NCBI GenBank assembly: GCA_902492065.1
Contig: CABUKE010000002.1
Coordinates: 62,001-126,000 of the forward strand
DNA: 64,000 bases
Direction of reading: 5' to 3'
DNA from: an uncultured Eubacteriales bacterium
Lineage (GTDB): Bacteria; Bacillota; Clostridia; UBA1381; UMGS1253
Part shown: one piece after another, positions 16,406 to 23,484 of the stretch
Position numbering within the stretch: position 1 is the first letter of the stretch
Layout: the number at the start of each line of letters is the position of its first letter
Program-made: the position numbers and the translations under genes
The notes under the pieces: model-generated
Databases searched by the model: none
Told to the model about the DNA's origin: nothing
What the model saw: only the letters and a program-made list of their open reading frames with translations

Positions 16406-18126
16406 AATAAACCACTCCTTTCCTTTATTTTTTCTCCATTAATAGTGCCAAAGTATTTCAACGCATCTTTTATGGCTTCCACTTTCTCTGCTGTCGGATG
16501 CTTCCTCGGCTGTTTCAATTCTTCTACCGCATTAGGAGCATCATACATTGGCAAGCCCAAACTTCTTTTTACCTCTGCTATATAAGCGGTATGTACCTTG
16601 AAGCCATATTTAGCTTCTATGTATTCCTTTATCATTTTGTAGGTAACTCGCTCTTTCGGCTTGTACGCCTCGGCTCTTTTAGCGATTTTATCAAGCGGTA
16701 CTTTGCCCTCTCCCTCGCCAAACTCGACTTTTACATTGATATGACTGTCGGGTTTTTTGTGGGAAAGCATTACAACCGTCTCAACATGCGCTGTATGCGG
16801 AAACATATCGACAGGCTGAACCTGTTTTATGCAATACTTGCCACTTTCGCACAAAAATTTTGCGTCGCGTGCGAGCGTTTCCGGATTGCAGGACACATAG
16901 ACAATCCGCTTTGGTTTCATTTTCAGTATTGTCGAAAGTGTAACCTCATCGCCCCCCTTGCGCGGCGGATCAATAACAACAACGTCGGCGCGTTCACCCG
17001 CGCTGTACAGCTCTGCAACGGCTTTATCCGCCGCTCCACAGAAAAAGCTCGCGTTTTCGATTCCATTGACCTCTGCATTTCTACGCGCGTCTGCGACTGC
17101 TTCCGGTACGATTTCGATTCCCAGCACCTGTTTTGCCTTTTGTGCAAGGAAGAGAGAGATAGTACCGATGCCGCAGTAAAGGTCAAAAACGGTTTCCTGG
17201 CCGCTTAGGGCGGCAAAGTCGAGAGCTGTTTGGTATAAAACCTCGGTCTGAGCATGGTTGACCTGATAAAAGCTGTGCGGCGATATTTCAAACCGCAGGC
17301 CGCCAAGCGTATCGGTCAGCGTATCTGCGCCCCAAAGGGTGACATTGTGTTTGCCTAATATCAGGTTTGTATTTTCCGTATTAATGTTGTGAATGACGCT
17401 TACAAGTCTCTCAACACGTTCGCGAAGAAGGGATACAAGTTCGTCTGCGTGGGCGAGATGCAACGCATTTGCAACAATGACAACCATCATTTCTCCGGCG
17501 GAATTAACGCGCACAAAGACATGGCGTATTACGCCTTTCTGCGTTTTTTCATCATATGGCGCAACTTGGTAACGCTGCATAAACTCTTTTACTGCCTCGG
17601 TCACAGCGGAAAAGCCTTCCACTCCTGTCAGGCAGTCGTTCACTGGCACAAGCGTATGCGAACGCGGCGCGAAAAAGCCCGTAACAGGCGTACCGTCTTT
17701 GCCATATCCAACTGGAAATTGCATTTTGTTACGGTAGCGGTAAGGAGCCTCCATCCCAATAGTATCGCTGACTTCTATCCCATAAAATCCGCCGATCCGT
17801 TCCAGTGCGTCACGCACCCGCTGCGTCTTTATCTTTAGTTGCTGATTGTAAGCAATGTGCATGAGATTGCACCCGCCGCAGCGGGCAAAGGCTCCGCATG
17901 CTGGAACAGCCCGTGCGGGAGAAGGGGTGAGAACCTGATTAATCCGTGCAAAAGCATAGGACTTATTGACTTTTACCACTTTCACATTCAAAACATCACC
18001 TGCAACAGCGTCCTTTACAAACACTGTAAAGCCATCTACTTTGCCGATTCCTTCTCCCTGTGTGCCCTGCGCCGTAATGGCGATGTCATACGATTCGTTT
18101 TTGCGTACCGGACAGCCTGTATCCAT
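16402..18126 (-). CDS. rlmD: 23S rRNA (uracil-5-)-methyltransferase RlmD/RumA with C-terminal extension
   Basis: RlmD methylates C5 of a uracil in 23S rRNA. The N-terminal TRAM domain covers about residues 8-65. A Cys cluster, CGAFARCGGC, with a later Cys binds a [4Fe-4S] cluster in E. coli RumA. The SAM fold has FDLYCGIGTISLF and the catalytic-Cys motif YVSCNPETLARD. The usual protein ends near residue 455 (VETVVMLSHK). This one continues about 115 residues with a Lys-rich domain of the kind seen on Clostridia homologues. The last dozen residues, after KYFGTI, look like a read-in tail created next to the restriction-modification genes. Good SD (GGAGGA) before ATG 18126. Confidence 0.92.
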   Translation of the reverse strand: MDTGCPVRKNESYDIAITAQGTQGEGIGKVDGFTVFVKDAVAGDVLNVKVVKVNKSYAFARINQVLTPSPARAVPACGAFARCGGCNLMHIAYNQQLKIKTQRVRDALERIGGFYGIEVSDTIGMEAPYRYRNKMQFPVGYGKDGTPVTGFFAPRSHTLVPVNDCLTGVEGFSAVTEAVKEFMQRYQVAPYDEKTQKGVIRHVFVRVNSAGEMMVVIVANALHLAHADELVSLLRERVERLVSVIHNINTENTNLILGKHNVTLWGADTLTDTLGGLRFEISPHSFYQVNHAQTEVLYQTALDFAALSGQETVFDLYCGIGTISLFLAQKAKQVLGIEIVPEAVADARRNAEVNGIENASFFCGAADKAVAELYSAGERADVVVIDPPRKGGDEVTLSTILKMKPKRIVYVSCNPETLARDAKFLCESGKYCIKQVQPVDMFPHTAHVETVVMLSHKKPDSHINVKVEFGEGEGKVPLDKIAKRAEAYKPKERVTYKMIKEYIEAKYGFKVHTAYIAEVKRSLGLPMYDAPNAVEELKQPRKHPTAEKVEAIKDALKYFGTINGEKIKERSGLL

Positions 18127-18160
18127 TTGTTTCCTCCTGAAAAATTACACGGTTTTCTTT

Positions 18161-18189
18161 ATTGTAACAGAATGAAAGAAAAGTTGCAA
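18161..18189 (-). promoter_or_regulatory. Promoter for rlmD and the restriction-modification genes
   Basis: On the minus strand, TTGCAA and TACAAT are 17 bases apart. The site lies 35-63 bases upstream of the rlmD start. No separate strong promoter was seen for the methyltransferase, so this one may drive the whole rlmD-M-R unit. Confidence 0.65.
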
Positions 18190-18190
18190 C

Positions 18191-18220
18191 TTGAAATGGA
18201 CAGACGGCTTGGAATATGAT
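18191..18220 (+). promoter_or_regulatory. Promoter for ybaK
   Basis: TTGAAA and TATGAT are 18 bases apart, back to back with the divergent rlmD promoter; the two -35 boxes are nearly adjacent. Confidence 0.55.
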
Positions 18221-18266
18221 AAAATAAATTAAAAGTTTTTGGCAGGAAAGAGAGTGTAAACGCAAA

Positions 18267-18749
18267 ATGAAGGCGAATTTTAAAACAAATGCCATGCGGA
18301 TTTTAGAAAGTGAAGGGATACCGTTTACGGCGCACCATTATGAGAGCAAAGACGGAAAGATTGACGGCATATCCGTCGCGGAAAAGATGGGTCAGCCGGT
18401 CGAAACGGTTTATAAAACGCTTGTCACCATGTCGCCGCAGAAGGAATATTATGTATTTGTCATCCCTGTTGCAGAGGAGCTTGACCTGAAGGCCGCAGCG
18501 CGTGCCGTCGGCGCAAAGTCTGTTGAGATGATCAAGGTGGCGGACATCAACAAGGTGACGGGGTATATCCGCGGCGGATGCAGCCCGGTGGGGATGAAGA
18601 AGCAGTATACAACGGTGATTGACAGCTCATGCTTATCGCTTGAACGGTTTTATGTGAGCGCAGGGAAAATCGGCTACCAGCTTGGGATTGCACCGCGAGA
18701 CCTGATTCGCGCTGTCGGCGCGGAAACAGCGGAGATTATTCATAAATGA
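18267..18749 (+). CDS. ybaK: Cys-tRNA(Pro)/Cys-tRNA(Cys) deacylase YbaK/EbsC
   Basis: YbaK hydrolyses Cys mischarged on tRNA(Pro), a trans-editing function in the cytoplasm. The 160-residue length and the YbaK fold markers are present: GKTL-like VYKTLVTM, AVGAKSVEM and the GGCSPVGMKK loop near residues 108-117, then VSAGKIGYQLGIAP near the C-terminus. It stands alone between divergent rlmD and the pheST T-box leader. Deacylase identity is secure at family level; ProX and YbaK subfamilies are hard to separate by eye, but the Cys-tRNA member fits best. Confidence 0.9.
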   Translation: MKANFKTNAMRILESEGIPFTAHHYESKDGKIDGISVAEKMGQPVETVYKTLVTMSPQKEYYVFVIPVAEELDLKAAARAVGAKSVEMIKVADINKVTGYIRGGCSPVGMKKQYTTVIDSSCLSLERFYVSAGKIGYQLGIAPRDLIRAVGAETAEIIHK

Positions 18750-18822
18750 TGCGTACCGTTTGAATAGGTGGTATTGTTTTTACAAATATGAATAAAAAAT
18801 GAACAAATATTAGACAAACCAC

Positions 18823-18851
18823 TTGCAATTGTAATTTTATTGTGCTATACT
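18823..18851 (+). promoter_or_regulatory. Promoter of the pheST T-box transcript
   Basis: TTGCAA and TATACT are 17 bases apart, with TGTGC directly before the -10 box. Transcription should begin near 18858. Confidence 0.8.
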
Positions 18852-18857
18852 GATAGA

Positions 18858-19133
18858 AATTATAAATTGTAAAGACGATGAAAAAGTCCAGTAAGTTCTG
18901 CATACGCCTGAGGAAGAGAGAAAGCGCCGTCGGCTGGAAGCGCTTTTTGAAACGGGCAGGACCCAACCTTCGCTTTGGAGTTGCGCGCTGAACAGTCCAC
19001 GTATGTGGAAGTAGGCGTCGCCGGCGGCGGCCGTTATAGCGCAAAAGAGTGCCCGCGCGAGCGGGAAACTGGGTGGTACCACGGAGCATGACGTTTCGTC
19101 CCTGTCAAGTATGCGGGGGCGGGACGTTTTTTT
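18858..19133 (+). ncRNA. T-box riboswitch upstream of pheST
   Basis: The leader contains the conserved T-box element ACTGGGTGGTACCACGG at 19068-19084, which pairs with the uncharged tRNA acceptor end. A Stem I region near 18872-18980 includes the AGTA motif and a GA-rich distal part. A TTC triplet at 18969-18971, in the CAACC-TTC-G context, is the likely specifier and would read tRNA(Phe). An intrinsic terminator follows (CGTCCC at 19097-19102, GGGACG at 19121-19126, then a T-run). The logic is standard: uncharged tRNA(Phe) stabilises the antiterminator and pheS-pheT are expressed. The T-box and terminator are read directly; the specifier is inferred. Confidence 0.93.
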
Positions 19134-19161
19134 ATTGAAAATCATGAAGGAGTTGTAAAAT

Positions 19162-20181
19162 ATGAAAGACCAGCTTGAAAAAATCAAGGCGCAGGCCATG
19201 CAGGCGCTCGAATCCGTTTCAGACTTAAAGCTGCTTGACGAGCTGCGCGTAAAGTATCTCGGCAAAAAGGGCGAGCTGACCGCCGTACTGCGCGGTATGG
19301 GCGCGCTTTCGCCGGAGGAGCGGCCAAAGATCGGTGCGCTGGCTAATCAGGTGCGCGAGCAGATCGAGGAAAAACTGCAAAGCAAAATTGACGAGCTTTC
19401 GGCAAAGTTGCAAAACGAAAAGCTGAAAGCGGAGGAAATCGACGTGACGATTCCGGGCAGACGCCGGGAGACCGGGAAGCTGCACCCGCTTTCCACCGTG
19501 CTCGACCGGGTAAAGGATATCTTTATCGGTATGGGCTTTTCCATTGCAGAAGGGCCGGATGTGGAGCTTGACTACTACAACTTTGAGGCACTCAATATCC
19601 CGAAGAACCATCCTGCACGCGACACGCAGGATACGTTCTATATCAATGAAAACGTCCTGCTGCGGACACAGACCTCGCCGGTGCAGGTGCGTGTCATGGA
19701 ACAGACAAAGCCGCCGATTCGGGTCATTGCGCCGGGACGCGTGTATCGCAGCGACGCGGTGGACGCGACGCATTCGCCGCTGTTCCACCAGATTGAGGGA
19801 CTTGTGGTCGATAAGGGAATCACGATGGGCGACCTGAAGGGAACGCTTGAGGTGTTTGCAAAGGCGCTCTACGGCGAGGGGGCGAAGATTCGCTTCCGTC
19901 CGCATCACTTCCCGTTCACAGAGCCGAGCGCAGAGGTCGATGTGTCGTGCTTTGTATGTAACGGCACAGGCTGCAACGTCTGCAAGGGTGAGGGCTGGAT
20001 CGAGATTCTTGGCGCAGGCATGGTACATCCGAAGGTGCTGGCAAACTGCGGCATTGACCCGGAGGTTTACAGCGGGTTTGCGTTTGGCATGGGGCTGGAG
20101 CGCATTGCAATGCGCCGCTATGACATTGACGATTTGCGGCTGTTCTTTGACAATGACCTGCGGTTCTTAAAGCAGTTTTAA
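19162..20181 (+). CDS. pheS: Phenylalanyl-tRNA synthetase alpha subunit
   Basis: PheS is the catalytic subunit of the alpha2-beta2 enzyme that charges tRNA(Phe). The N-terminal coiled-coil covers about residues 1-90. The class II core has the segment AEGPDVELDYYNFEALN, motif 2 with RVYRSDAVDATHSPLFHQ, and motif 3 FGMGLERIAMRRY. A Cys-rich zinc-like insertion CFVCNGTGCNVCKGEG is visible near residues 255-270, as in Firmicutes PheS. At 339 residues it is normal. Start chosen at 19162 with AAGGAG upstream. Controlled by the T-box in front. Confidence 0.97.
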   Translation: MKDQLEKIKAQAMQALESVSDLKLLDELRVKYLGKKGELTAVLRGMGALSPEERPKIGALANQVREQIEEKLQSKIDELSAKLQNEKLKAEEIDVTIPGRRRETGKLHPLSTVLDRVKDIFIGMGFSIAEGPDVELDYYNFEALNIPKNHPARDTQDTFYINENVLLRTQTSPVQVRVMEQTKPPIRVIAPGRVYRSDAVDATHSPLFHQIEGLVVDKGITMGDLKGTLEVFAKALYGEGAKIRFRPHHFPFTEPSAEVDVSCFVCNGTGCNVCKGEGWIEILGAGMVHPKVLANCGIDPEVYSGFAFGMGLERIAMRRYDIDDLRLFFDNDLRFLKQF

Positions 20182-20229
20182 ATTGATATACTACTTCATT
20201 ATTTTTTGATAGAAGGGAATGGCCTTAAT

Positions 20230-22614
20230 ATGAAAGTGGCAATGAGTTGGTTTAACGAATTCGTTGATATGTCCGGCATTACGCCGAAGGAATACGCCGA
20301 CGCGCTTACCATGTCCGGCACCATGGTGGAAGGAACGGAGCAGATGGGCGCGGAAATTGAAAAGGTTGTAACAGGAAAGATTATTGATATTAAAAAACAT
20401 GAGAATGCGGACACATTGCAGGTTTGCATGCTCGACGTTGGACAGGAGGAGCCGCTGCAAATCGTGACCGGCGCGACAAATGTAAAGGTGGGGCAGATTG
20501 TGCCCGTTGCGCTGCACAAGTCAAGGATTGCCGGCGGCGTGCAGATCAAAAAGGGTAAGCTGCGCGGCGTTGCGTCGAATGGGATGCTCTGCTCGCACGA
20601 GGAACTTGGCCTCACGCCTGCTGACCTCGGCTATGAACCGGAGTACGGAATCCTGATACTTGACCCGGATACACCGATTGGCAAGGATATTAAAGAAGTG
20701 TTCGGCATGAACGAAACGGTAATCGAGTTTGAAATTACGTCGAACCGCCCGGACTGCCAGAGCGTAATTGGCCTTGCACGCGAAACGGCGGTGACGTTTG
20801 ACCGGCCGTTTACGCTGCACACGCCGAAGGCGGACGGCAATGGTGAGAATGTAGCCGATTTTGCCAAGGTGGATGTGCTTGATACGGCATACTGCCCGCG
20901 CTACTGCGCAAGAATGGTCAAAAACGTCAAGATTGGGCCGTCGCCCGACTGGATGGTAAAGCGCTTACAGGCGAGTGGTATCCGCTCAATTAACAATATT
21001 GTCGACATCACGAACTATCTGCTCTTAGAGTACGGCCAGCCGATGCACGCATTTGATTTGCGCGATTTGACCGGCTCGCACATTATCGTACGTCGCGCGG
21101 AAAACGGAGAGAAGATTACGACGCTCGACGAGGTGGACCGCGTGCTCGACGACTCCATGCTCGTCATTGCGGACGAGGCGCGTGCAGTCGCGGTTGCGGG
21201 CGTAATGGGCGCACTCAACTCCGAGGTGAAGGATGACACGACGACAGTCCTGTTTGAGAGCGCGAACTTTGACGGTGCGTCGGTTCGCGTGACGGCGAAA
21301 AAGCTTGGTATGCGCACGGAGGCTTCCGCGAAATACGAAAAAGGACTGGACCCGAACATGACGCTCGATGCGGTAAACCGTGCGTGCGAGCTGGTGGAAC
21401 TGCTTGGTGCGGGAGAAGTAGTCGGTGGTGTGATTGACATACATGGCGATTTGCCGAAGGGGAGGACGCTTGCGCTCCGCCCGGACAAGATTAACGCGTT
21501 TTTGGGGACGAACGTCAGCACAGACTTTATGGTTGATACGCTCCGAAAGCTGGATTTTGAAGTAGATACAGACGCAATGACGGTCACCGCGCCGACGTAC
21601 CGCGCCGACGTGGAGGCCGAGGCCGACCTCGCGGAGGAAATCGCGCGGATTTACGGATATAATAAGATTGAGTCGACATTGATGGCAGGGCAGATTACGA
21701 CGGGCGGCAAAAATGAAAAGCAGCGGCTCGAAGATACGGTCAAGGCTGTTTTAACGGCACAAGGCATGTACGAGATCATGACGTATTCGTTCACGAACCC
21801 GAACATCTTTGACAGGTTGCGTATCCCAGCGGATTCTCCTATGCGGAAAACGGTGATCATCAGCAACCCGCTCGGCGAGGAGAACTCCATCATGCGGACG
21901 ACAACGCTTTCGTCCATACTGGAGATTTTGGAGAAAAACTACAAGCAGCGCAATGCGTCCGCGCCTCTTTTTGAGCTGGCGAAGATTTACGAGCCAATCG
22001 AGGGCGAACAGCTCCCGAACGAGCGTGACATCATTACGCTCGGCATGTACGGCAGCGGTGATTTTTACGATTTGAAGGGCGTTGTGGAAACGCTTTTGGA
22101 TACGGCCGGCGTTACGAACTACAAATTCGTTCCGCAGAAGGAGAACCCAACGTACCACCCGGGCCGCTGCGCAGATATTTATATCAACGGAAAGCTTGCG
22201 GGCCGCTTGGGGCAGGCACATCCCCAAGTGGTAAAGAACTACAATATGGATACGGACTGTTATCTGGCAGAAATCAGTTTTGATGCAGTTTTAGAGGCAG
22301 CGGGCGAGAGCCAAACGTATAAAAAGCTTCCGAAGTACCCGTCCGTATCGCGTGATATCGCCGTGTTGGTAGACGAAGCGGTTTTATCAGGCGACATCGT
22401 AGATACCATCAAAAAGTCTGGCGGTAAGCTGTTAGACCATGTTGAATTTTTTGATGTTTATAAGGGCGCGCAGATTCCGGCAGGCAAAAAGAGCATGGCG
22501 TATTCGGCGGTGTTCCGCGCGGACGACCGGACGCTGACCGATGAAGAAATTTCAAAAGTCATGGATAAAATTTTGCGTTCGCTTGAAACTAATCTTGGGG
22601 CGACGCTTAGATAG
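20230..22614 (+). CDS. pheT: Phenylalanyl-tRNA synthetase beta subunit
   Basis: PheT carries the editing site and tRNA-binding modules of the synthetase. From the N-terminus: a tRNA-binding OB domain (about 40-150, with NADTLQVC and the GVASNGMLCS loop), the B3/B4 editing domain (about 205-375), a B5 domain (about 400-470), the catalytic-like domain, and a C-terminal FDX-ACB domain ending in the ETNLGATLR segment. I start at ATG 20230, with AGAAGGGA about 11 bases upstream; the longer TTG start at 20206 has no SD. Length is 794 residues. It is 48 bases downstream of pheS and shares its T-box transcript. Confidence 0.97.
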   Translation: MKVAMSWFNEFVDMSGITPKEYADALTMSGTMVEGTEQMGAEIEKVVTGKIIDIKKHENADTLQVCMLDVGQEEPLQIVTGATNVKVGQIVPVALHKSRIAGGVQIKKGKLRGVASNGMLCSHEELGLTPADLGYEPEYGILILDPDTPIGKDIKEVFGMNETVIEFEITSNRPDCQSVIGLARETAVTFDRPFTLHTPKADGNGENVADFAKVDVLDTAYCPRYCARMVKNVKIGPSPDWMVKRLQASGIRSINNIVDITNYLLLEYGQPMHAFDLRDLTGSHIIVRRAENGEKITTLDEVDRVLDDSMLVIADEARAVAVAGVMGALNSEVKDDTTTVLFESANFDGASVRVTAKKLGMRTEASAKYEKGLDPNMTLDAVNRACELVELLGAGEVVGGVIDIHGDLPKGRTLALRPDKINAFLGTNVSTDFMVDTLRKLDFEVDTDAMTVTAPTYRADVEAEADLAEEIARIYGYNKIESTLMAGQITTGGKNEKQRLEDTVKAVLTAQGMYEIMTYSFTNPNIFDRLRIPADSPMRKTVIISNPLGEENSIMRTTTLSSILEILEKNYKQRNASAPLFELAKIYEPIEGEQLPNERDIITLGMYGSGDFYDLKGVVETLLDTAGVTNYKFVPQKENPTYHPGRCADIYINGKLAGRLGQAHPQVVKNYNMDTDCYLAEISFDAVLEAAGESQTYKKLPKYPSVSRDIAVLVDEAVLSGDIVDTIKKSGGKLLDHVEFFDVYKGAQIPAGKKSMAYSAVFRADDRTLTDEEISKVMDKILRSLETNLGATLR

Positions 22615-22634
22615 GAAAAAATTATAAATTACTG

Positions 22635-22663
22635 TTGCATTATGCAAACAAGTGTGCTATAAT
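22635..22663 (+). promoter_or_regulatory. Promoter for rpmE
   Basis: TTGCAT and TATAAT are 17 bases apart, with TGTGC before the -10 box. It lies 55-83 bases upstream of the rpmE start. Confidence 0.8.
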
Positions 22664-22717
22664 CAATTTGTTATGGGCGCAGCTTGTAACAAATTTGGCA
22701 GAAAGGAGCGCAGAACT

Positions 22718-22921
22718 ATGAAAGAAGGAATCCATCCGGATTATAAGCCGACGACGATTACGTGTGCGTGCGGCGAAGTGATTGAGACTTCTTCGACGAA
22801 GCAGGACATTCGTGTTGAAATCTGCTCGAAGTGTCATCCGTTCTTTACGGGTAAGCAGAAGCTGGTTGACACGGGTGGACGCGTTGAGAAGTTCAAAAAG
22901 CGTTTTGGCTTGGAGAAGTAA
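22718..22921 (+). CDS. rpmE: Ribosomal protein L31
   Basis: The protein has 67 residues and is a component of the 50S subunit at the inter-subunit bridge. Zinc-binding Cys residues of the C+ type are present: CAC near residue 15 and CSKC near residue 35, followed by HPFFTGKQ, the classical L31 signature. The start at 22718 has GAAAGGAG 9 bases upstream; a longer reading from 22652 lacks an SD. The Cys+ form is the zinc-replete paralogue in bacteria with two L31 genes. Confidence 0.96.
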   Translation: MKEGIHPDYKPTTITCACGEVIETSSTKQDIRVEICSKCHPFFTGKQKLVDTGGRVEKFKKRFGLEK

Positions 22922-23033
22922 GTTTGCCATAGCGTGAATTTTGTGTTAGCAGATAACCCCTTCGCGGATACTGGAATCTCCAACCATTTCTGGGAGGGCG
23001 GCGTTTTTTCAAACATATCAGGAGGTGAATACG

Positions 23034-23297
23034 ATGATTAAAGAAGTAAAGACAGCGATTATTGAGCAGTACCGGGTACATGAAACCGATACGGGTTCGC
23101 CGGAGGTACAAATCGCTATGCTCACGGAGCGTATCAATCATTTGAATGAGCATCTGAAGATTCATAAGAAGGACCACCATTCCAGACGCGGTCTGTTGAA
23201 GATGGTTGGTAAGCGCCGCGGTCTTTTGGACTACTTGATGAAGAACGATATCGACCGTTACCGTGCAATCGTCAGCAAGTTGAATTTAAGAAAATAG
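23034..23297 (+). CDS. rpsO: Ribosomal protein S15
   Basis: S15 is a primary 16S rRNA-binding protein of the 30S platform. The 87-residue product has the typical DTGSPEVQIAMLTERI segment, HKKDHHSRRGLL and a C-terminal KLNLRK. ATG 23034 is preceded by a strong AGGAGG with 8 bases spacing; the in-frame GTG at 23025 lies inside the SD. rpsO upstream of pnp is the widely conserved order. A T-rich stretch follows a hairpin-like segment just upstream (22960-23012); S15 leaders are often autoregulated, but no clear structure was proved here. Confidence 0.97.
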   Translation: MIKEVKTAIIEQYRVHETDTGSPEVQIAMLTERINHLNEHLKIHKKDHHSRRGLLKMVGKRRGLLDYLMKNDIDRYRAIVSKLNLRK

Positions 23298-23307
23298 TGA
23301 TAGATAA

Positions 23308-23338
23308 ATGGGCGGAAAGTCCCTTTCCGCTCATTTCT
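23308..23338 (+). terminator. Candidate terminator after rpsO
   Basis: A 12-bp stem ATGGGCGGAAAG/CTTTCCGCTCAT with one G-U pair and loop TCC is followed by a weak T-tract (TTCTTG). It may only reduce transcription into pnp. Confidence 0.55.
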
Positions 23339-23361
23339 TGTATCAAAAAAACAACCGTTTC

Positions 23362-23450
23362 CGGCAGAAATTGGGCTTTAGCAGTTAGATTTGCGCTTTC
23401 CGTATGGGACGCAGAGCGTAAATCTAAGTGCTAAACATCAGTTTTTGCCG
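23362..23450 (+). promoter_or_regulatory. Long hairpin in the pnp leader
   Basis: The transcript between rpsO and pnp folds into one long stem. Arms 23377-23399 (TTTAGCAGTTAGATTTGCGCT core) and 23413-23435 pair with a single G-G mismatch and G-U wobbles. A second helix GGCAGAAA (23363-23370) with TTTTTGCC (23442-23449) extends it below an internal loop. In E. coli the pnp leader has an RNase III-cleaved duplex that mediates PNPase autoregulation. A similar role here is inference; the pairing itself is read directly. Confidence 0.8.
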
Positions 23451-23484
23451 TATGCGGAATTTATACAGAAGAGAGGTAAAAATT

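Noticed and set aside
20206..20229. Longer starts for several genes (pheT 20206, pnp 23428, M16 26190, D-lactate dehydrogenase 44867, pseudouridine synthase 61448)
   Set aside because: They lack an SD, cross hairpins or promoters, and add residues without family similarity; the shorter starts have well-spaced SDs.
22922..23033. Possible S15-binding leader structure or terminator between rpmE and rpsO
   Set aside because: A small CTC-CCA...TGG-GAG hairpin and a T6 run exist, but they are not adjacent and no pseudoknot typical of S15 leaders could be drawn with confidence.
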